Under the pieces are notes generated by a model. The model had not been told where the DNA came from, made no database searches, and was given only the letters and a program-made list of their open reading frames with translations. DNA of 64,000 bases from Siphonodentalium dalli (lineage: Eukaryota > Mollusca > Scaphopoda > Gadilida > Siphonodentaliidae), in the NCBI GenBank assembly GCA_032622095.1, contig CP136061.1, positions 21,702,991 through 21,766,990 of the forward strand, read 5' to 3'. Position numbers and translations under genes: made by a program. Below are positions 32,837-45,242 of this stretch, piece by piece. Each line of letters starts with the position of its first letter. Position 1 is the stretch's first letter.

Positions 32837-35451
32837 TGAAAGTGTCAATGACACTGTAGCTCAACTTGGAAAGGGAATAATTTAATGTATTACAGTCAAT
32901 GGAGCCATTAGGAATGTGGAAAGTTGAATATCTAATACATGTTTATAGACATGAAGAGAAAAGTAAAATCCAAGATGGCTGCTGGCGGCCTTGTTTTCGG
33001 CCGAATGACCCCAAAATGAGTCGTTCCCATCTACATGTCATCGTTAACATCCATGACAAATTTTATGACAATCAGACTAAAGGTACGACCTGTAGCCCAT
33101 GCTAAAGAATTTAGTCATACAAAGAGTAAAATCCAAGATGGCTGCTGGCGGCCATGTTTTTTGGCCGAATGATCCCACAATGACTTGTTCCCATCAACAT
33201 GTCATTATTAACATTCATGACAAATTTTATGATGATCAGACTAAAGGTATGACATGTAGCCCGTGCTAAAGAATTTAGTCATACAAAGAGTAAAATCCAA
33301 GATGGCTGCTGGCGGCCATGTTTTCTGCCGATTGACCCCAAAATGAGTCGTTCCCATCTACATGTCATCGTTAACATCCATGACAAATTTTATGATGATC
33401 AGACTAAAGGTACGACCTGTAGCCCATGCTAAAGAATTTAGTCATACAAAGAGTAAAATCCAAGATGGCTGCTGGCGGCCATGTTTTTGGGCCGAATGAC
33501 CCCAAAATTACTCGTTCCCATCTACATGTCAATATTATCATCCATGACAAATTTCATGATCATCAGACAAACAGTACGACCTGTGGCCCGTGCTAATGGA
33601 TTAAATTTTTTAATCCAAGATGGCCACTGGCGGCCATGTTTTTTGTCCGAATGACCCCAAAATAACTCGTTCCCATCTACATTCCAATTTCAACAACCAT
33701 GAGAAATTTTATGATGATCAGACTAAAGGTACGACCTGTAGCCCGTACTAAAGGATTTAGTCATACAAAGAGTAAAATCCAAGATGGCTGCTGGCGGCCA
33801 TGTATTTTGGCCGAATGACCCCAAAATGACTAGTTCCCATCTACATGTCATTGTTAACATCCATGACACATTTCATGATGATCAGACTAAAGGTACGACC
33901 TGCAGCCCGTGCTAAAGGATTTAGTCATACAAAGAGTAAAATCCAAGATGGCTGCTGGCGGCCATGTTTTTTGGCCGAATGACCCCAAAATTACTCGTTC
34001 CCATCTACATGTCATTGTTAACATCCATGACACATTTTATGATGATCAGACTAAAGGTACGACCTGCAGCCCGTGCTAAAGAATTTAGTCATACAAAGAG
34101 TAATATCCAAGATGGCTGCTGGCGGCCATGTTTATTGGCCGAATGACCCCAAAATTACTCGTTCCCATCTACATGTCAATATTATCATCCATGACAAATT
34201 TCATGGTGATCAGACGAACAGTACGACCTGTGGCCCGTGCTAATGGATTAAATTTTGAAATCCAAGATGGCTGCTGGCGGCCATGTTTTTTGTCCGAATG
34301 ACCCCAAAATGACTCGTTCCCATCTACATTCCAATTTCAACAGCCATGACAAATTTTATGATGATCAGACTAAAGGTACGACCTGTAGCCCGTGCTAAAG
34401 GATTTAGTCATACAAAGAGTAAAATACAAGATGGCTGCTGGCGGCCATGTTTTTTGGCCGAATGACCCCAAAATGACTCGTTCCCATCTACATGTCATTA
34501 TTAACATTCTTGACAAAATTTATGATGATCAGACTAAAAGTAGGACCTGTAGGCTGTGCTAAAGGATTTAGTCATACAAAGAGTAAAATCCAAGATGGCT
34601 GCTGGCGGCCATGTTTATTGGCCGAATGACCTCAAAATTACTCGTTCCCATCTACATGTCAATATTATCATCCATGACAAATTTCATGGTGATCAGACGA
34701 ACAGTACGACCTGTGGCCCGTGCTAATGGATTAAATTTTGAAATCCAAGATGGCTGCTGGCGGCCATGTTTTTTGTCCGAATGACCCCAAAATGACTCGT
34801 TCCCATCTACATTCCAATTTCAACAGCCATGACAAATTTTATGATGATCAGAATAAAGGTACGACCTGTAGCCCGTGCTAAAGGATTTAGTCATACAAAG
34901 AGTAAAATACAAGATGGCTGCTGGCGGCCATGTTTTTTGGCCGAATGACCCCAAAATGACTCGTTCCCATCTACATGTCATTATTAACATTCTTGACAAA
35001 ATTTATGATGATCAGACTAAAAGTACGACCTGTAGCCCGTGCTAAAGAATTTAGTCATACAAAGAGTAAAATCCAAGATGGCTGCTGGCGGCCATGTTTT
35101 TGGGCTGAATGACCCCAAAATTACTCGTTCCCATCTACATGTCAATATTAACATCCATGACAAATTTCATGAAGATCAGACAAACAGTACGGCCTGTAGC
35201 CCGTGCTAATGGATTGAATTTTGAAATCCAATATGGCCACTGGCGGCCATGTTTTTTTTCCGAATGACCCCAAAATTAATTATTCTGGTCTAAATGTTGA
35301 TGTCAACAGCTATGACAAATTTCATAATGATCCGACGAAAGGTACGACCTGTAGCCTGCATTGTTGACGCCTTACGTACACACGTACACACAGACGACGG
35401 ACGACAAAGCCATGGCAATAGCTCAAACTTTACAAAGTAAAGTTGAGCTAA
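32837..35451 (+). mobile_element. 2.6-kb HINE/pearl-like element with ~165-bp tandem core
   Basis: About 14 units of roughly 165 bp, each with AAATCCAAGATGGCTGCTGG, CGGCCATGTTTTTTGGCCG and GATTTAGTCATACAAAGAG. The 5' end folds as AGTGTC-AAT-GACACT then GTAGCTCAACTT. The 3' end folds as ACTTTAC-AAA-GTAAAGT and finishes TTGAGCTAA, so GCTCAA and TTGAGC are subterminal inverted repeats. Exact ends come from the unfilled duplicate at 39678/39679: insertion is between A and T with no target duplication, as Helitrons do. No Rep/helicase is encoded. Confidence 0.85.
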
Positions 35452-35673
35452 TAATAGGGGTTACGGGTGCGAGTAAACGGACATCGGATGTGCAGAAACT
35501 GGCTCTATTAACTACAAGTGCTAACTCCTTTGCATAACTATATGCAACTAAAATAAAAAAAATTCAAGTAGGGGGTGGTGGGTACCTTGAGATAGGAATG
35601 AAATTGTTTGGGCCTTGTGTCAGCAAATTTTTTCCAGATCCCCCCCTCCACACTGGTGATGTTGCGAATATGC

Positions 35674-36846
35674 ATTAAGGATAGTGATGAGCCGATAATC
35701 GGGAACGACAATCGGAATCGGCCGATTGTGGCCCATCGGATGACAATCGGTACTCGGGTTTGAACATCGGGATTTCCGATTGTCTAAATAATAAATGAGT
35801 GCTTGTTTTTCTTTAATAAACTGTTTTAAATATGACGATGTTTTGTTGAATAAATGACCAGTAAATATGGGGAAAGTGATACCAAACACAAACTTGATAT
35901 ACATACATGCCCTCTGCAATACCCCGGCCGTACCTGGGTCCATGTGTGAACAATATATTAGTGGGGGTCGCCGGGAAGCACGTGACACTTTGAGTTAGAG
36001 TGAGGCAGCGAGCATGACGCCGTGATTGCGCATAATAATTCGATTGATTTCTTTAGCATTGTGATGTACACAACGTACATGTCATGTAACTTTATTGTTC
36101 GTCAACATGTAGACATTTTGATTTATGTATGTCAAACTATCAAAAATCAAAATGTATGCATACGCAGTACAACAAAGGTATCTATATAGTACATACAGCG
36201 TAACAGGTATAAACACTACTATAGAAACCGAAAGTGCATGTCACGTGACTTTAAATAGTTGAAGACAACACCTAATCATGGATAGCAGCTATCCTCTACC
36301 CATCCAGTCAGCCTCGTGTGACGTCACGTATATGTCACCACAAATGATTATTATGATGACCACGCCGAAATCGAATCGTGTCTGTGAAATTGACATGAAC
36401 ATGGTGTAACATGCAACTAGTTCAGTCGGCTCATTTCCTTTGACGTGATGTCTTTGAATTGGGATCAAAGAAAAATGCCGTTTGATGAATTGTTATCAAA
36501 AACGGACCATGGACATGTCGTCATGCACGTGGCTACATCAAACTTTCAAAAAATTTGTTGTGGAATAGCCTAGAATACATGGGTATGTTGCCTGTATTCG
36601 ATCACTAGTCTGCCCATACCCACCTATCTACTTACCCAAACATATACTTATGTATACAGTGTACTGGCATATTACTACGTTTGTTGATAGCTTCTAATTC
36701 TAAGTATTATATAACACATATAACATATTCTGCTATATATTATTGAAATAATCGGAATCGGCACCTGAATCGGCCGATTGTGATCTCAAATAATCGGCAA
36801 TCGGCGCACGGCTCTATTTGACAATCGGCTCATCACTAATTAAGGA
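35674..36846. mobile_element. hAT non-autonomous element 1
   Basis: Element 35682-36838 with TIR TAGTGATGAGCCGATAATCG and its complement, and a perfect 8-bp duplication ATTAAGGA. Subterminal sequence is rich in ATCGG repeats, typical of hAT transposase-binding regions. No transposase frame. Confidence 0.9.
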
Positions 36847-37426
36847 ATGTGCAATAGGTAACTGAATAAATAACTTCCTACTTTTGCAGAATTGTGTCAA
36901 CCGAAGGATCAATGCCACTTCATAAAATGTGAATTAAGCAGAATATATGGATGAAAAATTATGATTTCTGTACAACTCCGACAAGGTAGAGATTATCTGA
37001 CCTAACGAGCGCATCAAAAGTAATTTACTTAATTCACATATGTCAAACGAAAAAATCGACTTCTACATTTTAGTGATAATCACGGTGGGTGGTCTTCAGC
37101 CAATCAGATGATGGTACATAGTAACAACATCTGTAGCTGGCTATTAAACTGATATCTCTCTCTATGTAGTAGAGGTAAGGCCAAAAAAAAAAGTGTTTTG
37201 GTTCTCGGGCAATTTTTTTTTCAAATCAATGAGGGATGGAGGATTTTATTTTTATTTTTTATTTTTTTCTGTGCATAGTAAGCATGGACAAAGATACCTT
37301 CCTCTGCCTAGTAATAACCAGAAAGGTAGAGGGAACTGTTATACATATAAACTCATTTGGTCTTATATAAAAATGACATTGTACTACCAGTGTATGACTG
37401 GGATTACCTAACAATATATAATGCCC

Positions 37427-38659
37427 CTGACATTTAGGGCTGCCACGATGCGGAGGGGTCACGATGCGATGCGCATCGCGATTATTTGTCCACGATGCGA
37501 CGCGCATCGCGATGCAAGTTACCGGCAAAAACAGGTCTGCCGATTCAGAGTCATGACAGCGGCACTGTATCCCAGAAAGTCTATTTGAAAAATTAAATAC
37601 CATTCATGTATTGTGTCATGATACTGTCATCTATACTGCTATGTATGTATCCAATATGTAAATACTAAACAGCACTCGAGTTTTTAAACACTGTTAGTAA
37701 ATCAATTACCAAAAGCATTTCCAATGGTACGGTACCATTTACTTTTAGAGATGTTGTTCAATGTTCACGTATTACCCGGAATTTACCCCATAATGGCCAT
37801 ATGCCCATACTTGGGACTGAGTATGTGCGAGTCGACAGGTCCAATATCTCTGAATAACATGTACATGTACTTCTGGGATCCAATATTAAATTAAACCATA
37901 CTGTACATTGTGCAAGTGCCAACTTTCAAAGAAAGCCATGAAAGTGAGGTCCAGATTTGTATTTTTTGCAATTGATAAATGTAAATCCTCATTTTTTATT
38001 CAAATTTTATTGAATGATAGATATTTCGGGCTTATTTTCAGCAGACATTTTGATATCGCACACTGTGACTGCAGATAGTAAAACAACACGCATAACCATG
38101 CATTGGTTTATCGAGTGTGACCTTTGAGCTTTTGACCTATCAGAGCTCCGCTCGCAAAAGATTTTGAGTGTGTCACGTGTTTGACCCCGATTACCCGGTC
38201 GACTTTTAAAACAGGGCAGGTCATTGGTCAATAGTATGCACATTACCGAAATCAGCCTATCAAATCATTCTTCTCATGTTAGCTTTCGTCTGCACACTGC
38301 GGCAATTAGATAGCAAACGAAACTGCATCTATATTTAGAGTGGGAAATTCCAACGAAAATGGCGACAGTTACCGTATCGCAACGCCTATTCCAAACAAAT
38401 AAAACAGATCTCGTTTCACAAAAATTTCATCATATGGCTATACTTACCGATACACAGATACCTTCATAATTCGTACATAAAATAGGGGTGTCTTTATACA
38501 CTAGTAAATCACAAAAGATCGACTTATGCACCGGCCGGTGCGGTTCCATCCGCATCGAAACTATTCGATTATGGTTTTGGATAAATCGAAAATCGAATCG
38601 AAGCAAGCGCATCGCGATGCATCGAAATCTCGATGCATCGTGGCAGCCCTACTGACATT
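37427..38659. mobile_element. hAT non-autonomous element 2
   Basis: Element 37435-38651 with TIR TAGGGCTGCCACGATGC, a perfect 8-bp duplication CTGACATT and GATGCG/CATCGC subterminal repeats. Non-coding. Confidence 0.9.
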
Positions 38660-39334
38660 AACTACTGTTATTGTTGTCTAAAAACTGATACCTCCCCATT
38701 CTAATATGTGATCCTGAATTTAGTCCTGTGCCTTTCAATTGTATAAGTTGTTCACAATGACTAATTGTAAGAAGAGCATGAGGATCAGCTAATCATTTTC
38801 TTAATTGTAGTCACCTACTTCATGTTGTAAGCCTGCAAGTCACTTTTTAACACATTACATGTTAGAGCTCAATGCACACATATCAGCTATGGACATGTTG
38901 ATAAAATCCAACAAAAAAAACAAAACTTTTTTGGTTTTTTTTCTCCTAAGTCTTTTTGTCATAACATCAGGCATTGCAATAAAAAGGCCTAATGCGGCCC
39001 TTTTTATTCAATGCGGCGGGGCCTGAGAACCAAAACCTTTTTTTTTTTGGCCTAATATACTTAATTATTATATTTTAATCAAGTTGAATATTACATGGAC
39101 AATGACTCCCAGGTCTGTGATTGAAGGCGTCGGAGTAATATGTAGAAGTAGAAGGCAGGATCGTTTATTGAAAGGTGACTTCGACGAATCTTCAAGAATA
39201 TTGTAAGGTAAGTTTTCTTTTACATTCTTTGACTATTGCTTATAAAGTATAAAGCCTACACAACACAATTAGACTTTTATATTTTAGCTGAATTTTCACA
39301 TTTCTCAGACATTTTAGCACAGTCCCTAGGAATC

Positions 39335-41830
39335 AGTTTGTTAAATCAATATACTATAGTAATACTAGTTGGGCAAGTAAAAATTTTGTGATCTGGATTG
39401 TCATTGGCAGATGATTTGAACGAAATTTCACAGTACAATTTTTTATGCCACATACACATTCACACATTCTGAATTTATATAATCATATTCCGTATTTTTT
39501 CCTTGAAATGCTGGTGTATTCAGATTGTTTCTATCTTTCCCCACTTACCAGAAAATGGCTGTTAGTTCCTCGAATGTTCATTCAGATCTAAGTGGCGGGG
39601 ATTCCTCAGCATTTTAGGAGAAAACCAACCAATCTACAAATAGTTCATTCACGAATAGCCAACCAGTGATAATCCGAATAATAGGGGTTACGGATGCGAG
39701 TAAATGGACATCGGATGTGCAGAAACTGACTCTACTAACTACAAGTTTTAACTCTTTCACATAACTAGATGATGTAGGAATGGCCATTTCAAACTAAAAT
39801 AATTCTTTTTTCAAGTAGGGGGTGGTGGGTGCCTTGAGATAGGAAAGTATTTGTTTGTGCCTAGTGTCTGTAAATTTTTTCTAGCAGCATACATGTAACT
39901 CAGCGGATCAATGGGAGATAACTCTACCATTATGCATTAGGCCTTAAAAAAAAAAATTAACCGAGTTTCTGCTAACCCGACCGACCCATGTTCAACTGAA
40001 ATTTTATTTTTTTCCTGGACCACCTGGGACCACGGTAATTTCTTTGCTTTCGCCTGTCCAAATATGCAAAATCATCTTCCATTTTCTATTACTTGCAGTC
40101 ATTAATTTAATTCAATCAGTCATTAGTCTAATTAACTGTGAAAATCATGCTCACAAAACCCATGAAAAAAACCATGGTTAATTGGAAACAAACTTCCAAA
40201 AATGCAAATTTTCATCGCTGAACGGACTACCTCGAAAATAGGGATCATTAAACAAAAATAAAACAAAGTCTTTTGGTCCATATTTGGACCTACTATATAT
40301 ACCTTTATTAACTTTGATATGTGAAGGGGTGTTGGTTAATAGAACTTAAATGAGTTTGGACATATATGACAAGTGATTGTTTGTCTGTATTGTTTGTAGA
40401 GGTGCCACGATTATTGATTTTGATAGTCGATAATCGGTTGTCAATAATCGACTATCATCGATTAATATTAACAACATCAGTGGGAAGTATTCCGTAATAT
40501 GGCCTATTGGCTGGGTGCTGGTTAACTCAATAACTGCACGGTCGCTGGTTATTTGAGGCATCGGCTGATGCAATTTTTACGTTAATAAAATGCATCATAA
40601 ACCACTGTTAATGACGAATGAGCACAATGTATTGAATACCAGCACAGTTCTCGGCGATGTTATGGTTATAATAATTGTGAGTTCATTAGAACGAATGTAG
40701 CGATTAATTTCAGATTTATGAATAGCCAAATATACAAACAATATAAAAGTAGGAATGAACGATGGACCGCCGAAATAAAATGTTATGGAAACTATAAGTT
40801 TCATCAAAGTTCCAGAGAGTGGTTAACAATCACAAACGTGTGGCCCAACCCCCAAATTGCAGTACTCAGAACAAGCTAAGCATTTGATAATAGTCAGTTT
40901 CATTCAGCATTCACCACACGATATGCGATAGCTTTTACTAGTAACTTCTAAGTATACATGTACATTTGTACTTATGCAAACAAAGTACACTCACAATTAC
41001 ATTGGGAAGAACATCGCTGATTAAAATGACGTATATATTTGTTCCCTGGTTTTAGAGAGAATGTCAATCAACTTCCCATTGGTCCAATCAGATTCAAGGG
41101 CGAGTGCATTCAGTTCATTGAACACGGTGACAGTCGGCACATTTCAAAGACATAGTGTCACCTTTCATGTATAAATATACAACGACGTCGCAATGTGTTC
41201 AAATCTGCAGTGCCGCCAATTTGAAGAATATACAACGACCCGACAAGAAAACATGTTGCATCATCAAATGAACTGCCGACTGTTTGCAACATATATTAGT
41301 AGTACTCATGTTATTGGAATCTCTTTGATATGTGTTCAAAGGATGTTAACACCTTGGATGTAGATTAAACTGTGTAAAACAAACACGGTATTCAATAATA
41401 CCGGCATTTTCTGACGTCCGAAATAAATAACGCAGATTAATCGATGATGGAAATGGTAATCGATTATCGGCTTTATCAACGGTTAATCGATTAATTTATA
41501 AGATTAATCGTGGCACCCCTAATTGTTTGTAAATTTTGTCTGTCTATTTCAAATAAAATATTGTTTAAACTAAGTGATTGTTTCATACAATTTCTCGGTT
41601 TTACTAACTGGCTGAAGACATCAAATTATCACTAAAACTTTTAGTGTCAGATATAAATCACGGTGGGTCGTCTTCAGCCAATCAGATGATGGTGTACATG
41701 ATTAATAACAGCATCTGTCGTTTGCCTAACTGGTTGCTCTCTCAATCTAGTAGAGGTAATATATTTAATTATTATATTTTAATTAAGTTGAATATTACAT
41801 TGACAGTGATTCCCGGGACTGTGGTTTTAG
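39335..41830. repeat. Segmental duplication, unit 2
   Basis: Second copy of the 32479-39115 segment. Without its own hAT insertion it is about 1.4 kb. It preserves the empty site (CCGAA/TAATAGGGG, 39678/39679) of the 2.6-kb HINE in unit 1. Confidence 0.8.
40389..41529. mobile_element. hAT non-autonomous element 3
   Basis: Element 40397-41521 with TIR TAG(A/G)GGTGCCACGATTA, a perfect 8-bp duplication ATTGTTTG and ATCGATTA/TAATCGAT subterminal repeats. Non-coding. Confidence 0.9.
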
Positions 41831-42687
41831 TGTTATTTATTTGTTTTTTTGCAACAACATTTTTTTATATATCATTTTTGCAAATTTTAAATGCATTCTG
41901 GTGATTTAAATTTTTTTTTTTCGTTTAAAACATCGTTAACTTTGATCAAATATTGAAATTACATCACATTCTTCTCTTTGCCTCCGTAGTATTTCGCGTA
42001 ACTTTGGAACGCCTTTTCTTGTCGGATCTCCGCCGTCCATTTTTTAAGGGAAATAACTCTAGTTTTCTCACCGGAAATTCTATGGATTAGGAAAATGTAC
42101 TCTTGAAAAACGTACCAGTTGGTTAGTTAACGCGCACCTGCCAGGAACTTATATTGTGCATCGGTCTAAACAGAATTTATTCTTACCGAATCGTATAAGT
42201 ACAATATTTTATATGCACAATTTAAAAGTAAGATATATGGGAGGCCAAATTCACATTTAATAATTAATTGCACTTAAGCGCAATCAATTGCGTTTAAGTT
42301 TGTATTGCGCTTAAGTTAAGCGCTATTAATTGCGCTTAAGCGCAAATAATTAATTTTAAAGACCAGCTGAATAATACAATTAATTTAGCTCCAACATATC
42401 TAAATATGTCTTAACTCATGCTAAATAAGGTTTATAACATGTATCCTTTCCATTTTGTTCACATTTTTACAAAAAAGTACTATTTCCAGACATTTGAATA
42501 AAACGGCTTCTTTGTTTACAATAGTCATTTTTGAATCGGGTGTTTCCGTCGCGACTCGGAAATGACGTCACCGAGGGTACACAGACGGGAGAAATTTTAT
42601 GCGCCGTTTTTAAAATCACGTATTTTAAAATCGTCTTTTTTTTATTGTTTTTTATTTTTTTGAAGAATAAAACGTATTCGTCGATGC

Positions 42688-42840
42688 ATGGCTGCAAACT
42701 GTAGCCATAAATGTTCAAGTGGCACAAGAATTAATGCAGCCATTCAACAACAGTGGACGGCGTTTGTCCACAACCAGAGTTTGGAATGGACTGTCACAAT
42801 ACAGCTGCTTGTGTTCCAAGCACTTTGAAGAAGATCTTTC
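42688..42840 (+). pseudogene. THAP-type zinc-finger remnant, frameshifted
   Basis: From ATG 42688 the frame reads MAANCSHKCSSG...QQQWTAFVHNQ; it shifts about 30 codons later to LCSKHFEEDLS. THAP domains have C-x(2-4)-C near the start, a conserved W and C-x2-H-F near the end; here these are CSHKC, W and CSKHF. The middle F..FP motif is not seen. THAP domains occur in P-element and Kolobok transposases and host factors. Low to moderate confidence. Confidence 0.4.
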
Positions 42841-44739
42841 ACAAATATTGTGAAATGCAAGCTGGGACATACAACAGTGTGATTCACATTGTCAAACAAA
42901 ATGTTATCTACGTGAATACCGGTACCAATAAACACCCATGCACTCACGGTCCTTGTGGTGGGGGTGGGGGGGGGGTATCAGTATAGTCTAGTAGACCTAC
43001 GGCTACGTCGTAGTACATGGATCAGTTCATACATGAGGATTTACTTTCAGCGATGTGTAAATCGTGACTTGTTCTACTCAAGCGTGAATACATAAATCGG
43101 CACCTTGACAATACAAAATGTCAGCTATGCATGACAATATGCAAAATTAAGCATGATTTACAAGGCTACCAATCAACAATCAATCAGTGTAATATAAGTG
43201 ACTGTTCTACGTTAATTCTAGTCTAACATGACTTAAACATCGATTAGAACCTGAACTTGAAATGTAATGATTCAATGAAAATCATTAGTAAGTCTACTCA
43301 CCAGATTGAATGTTTCGAATAATTAAAATCCAATACGAATCACCAATGTATTAATCCATTTGTGAAAGCATATAAATGAAATCAGACGAAAAGGTACCGC
43401 ACTGCATCCACCGTGATTCCACGTGTTACGAGCTGTGACCTGTGTCGATCATCATCATGTCAGTTTGTCACGAATTTTCGCCAATATTTCCACCAACAAA
43501 ACATAAATTCCTTGTATTCCAATCGAATTGTTCAGAGAAATTCTTGACGGTACTTCGAATTATATACATGGCTACGAATTTATATGACTACATCAGTCAT
43601 TAAGCAGTAACCGAGCATTAACAAACTGGTATTTGAACTATAAACACAAACAAATATTATGCAGGTGATGTGACCTATACATCTGACCTTACCTCGACGT
43701 CATACACGTGCGTGTGCATATCCATACTCGACAATAATTTGTCTAAAGTTGACTATGAAACACCTACTATCGTAGAAGATAGATCAATTATGGAATTATG
43801 TTACCTTTTAACATGCCTTCAGTCCACTGCATGTATGGGTATTATTTTTAAAATAAGAACAGCAATCGCGAGGGACTATTTTGTTTTTGCGAACGTAGCT
43901 TGCGTAAAATATCGTTCGATTTGTGATCAAAGCGCAGTACCGTAGGCCTCGTAAGTACTACGTTCGTCATATGCACAGGAACGCCCACATTTCCACCGAG
44001 TGTGGTAGATATATAGGCCCTAGATAGTTGGTCCGTGTGGAGATTGTGCGTTACTGGTCTTGATTCATTTGAAACAATAAATTGAATAAACATAATACAT
44101 ACTGAAAATAATATAAATACGTACGCCTTTTGTGGTTTTTGTTTTGTTGACAGATTGTCAAAAAATGTGTTTTATATGATAATCTAAAGGCCATGCATGA
44201 TACTGCATTTATACTTCAGGTCAGTATCGGTACGTAGACAGCAGTTTGGAAATTCTTGATAGTATAAAATGTTTGATGTTTCACACTTATACCTATACCA
44301 TTAGTGACAAGACATTCTCAATGAGAACTTGGGTGTCTATATAAAGCCAGTTGAAAAATTTAAACATAAAGAGCATTTAATTGGAGGATTATAGGGTCTA
44401 CTAGTAATGGAATATATAGGTCAAGCTTTTGCGGATTTCTGCTCACTATGTTCATGACTGACTAGATGAAATAATTACATACCAACAAATCTAATACCCA
44501 GTATCGTGAATATCAAGTTAAAACATAATTGTTTATTTAATCATGGAGCGATCTACTTGTGATATGCAGTTTCTGCATAAATGGTGAAAGGGTGTCCCCC
44601 CCCCCCCCCCCCCCACCCGCAGTTAACTGCTTGACGTACACAACATAAGTTGAAAATTATACACCACATACAGCCATGATACAGGCTGAACTGTCTAACT
44701 GTTTGAATTTCAATTCAGTTATTGTTGAGGATTGGGAAA

Positions 44740-45110
44740 TGTGTTGACGTTTAGACCAACGTACAACAGCCTATCTTTCTACTTTTGGTCCGAAAGAGGG
44801 GGAACCGGTGCAAATGCATGCGATGATTTATTGTCGGATCGTCGGTCACCGGTCTCTCGCCGATATGTGGAGGATCATTGTCATCAGGCTCGAATGCAGC
44901 AAGATCAAAATCATCTTTACAGCGTTAGCGCTGACCTGCCATCGCCATTATAGCCGCACGTTGCCAATGACGCAAAGCAGAACTGTGCATTTGTGTTCCC
45001 TCCGTGACGTCATGTCACGTGCTCCTCCAGTAGCCATGTGCGCGCAGTGCAAAATGAAAACAAATCTTCGGCGACTGTTTCGTTCCCAAGATATAAAAAA
45101 TAATTGCAGG
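44740..45110. promoter_or_regulatory. GC-rich patch with CRE and E-box motifs
   Basis: Much richer in CpG than its surroundings. It contains TGACGTCA (45005-45012) and CACGTG (45016-45021). A similar TGACGTCA is at 42563-42570. It could be a promoter, for example for the missing STRIP first exon on the minus strand, but no coding exon could be tied to it. Confidence 0.25.
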
Positions 45111-45242
45111 ATATTTTGACGGGATTTTTTGCGGATTTGTGTTAAGGGGACTTAGATACACACGGGATGATATATCAATACTCAAATTAGGTTACAGTTC
45201 AGCTGGACTTTAAGCGCAATCAATTGCGCTTAAGCGCAATTC

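Larger units (their letters stand above)
32479..39115. repeat. Segmental duplication, unit 1 (enlarged by insertions)
   Basis: Homologous to 39335-41830. Matching blocks are 32479-32836, 35452-35640, about 37062-37180 and about 39053-39115. Between them sit insertions absent from unit 2: the 2.6-kb HINE and two hAT elements. Confidence 0.8.
42263..45242. mobile_element. Possible 3-kb TIR element with THAP remnant
   Basis: Left AATTGCACTTAAGCGCAAT and right AATTGCGCTTAAGCGCAAT (reverse strand) extend as inverted repeats for about 33 bp. Additional GCGCTTAAGCGC motifs lie near 42300-42355. No target duplication was found. The interior has a THAP-like start (42688) and GC-rich patches but no transposase core. 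It could also be host DNA framed by chance repeats. Confidence 0.35.

Noticed and set aside
32837-35451. Centromeric or free satellite array
   Set aside because: The array has defined termini, hairpins and an empty site, so it is a discrete inserted element.
39115-39235. Plus-strand segment ending TAAG|GTAAGT
   Set aside because: A donor-like site alone; no acceptor, no conserved peptide.
42688-42840. Functional THAP gene exon
   Set aside because: A frameshift is needed to join the CSHKC and CSKHF parts, and the F..FP motif is missing; listed as a remnant only.
44900-45060. ATGGCGATGGCAG|GTCAGC on the minus strand as STRIP first exon
   Set aside because: The phase is wrong for the 30365 acceptor and the expected basic RKDSE-like tail is missing; kept only as a weak promoter candidate.
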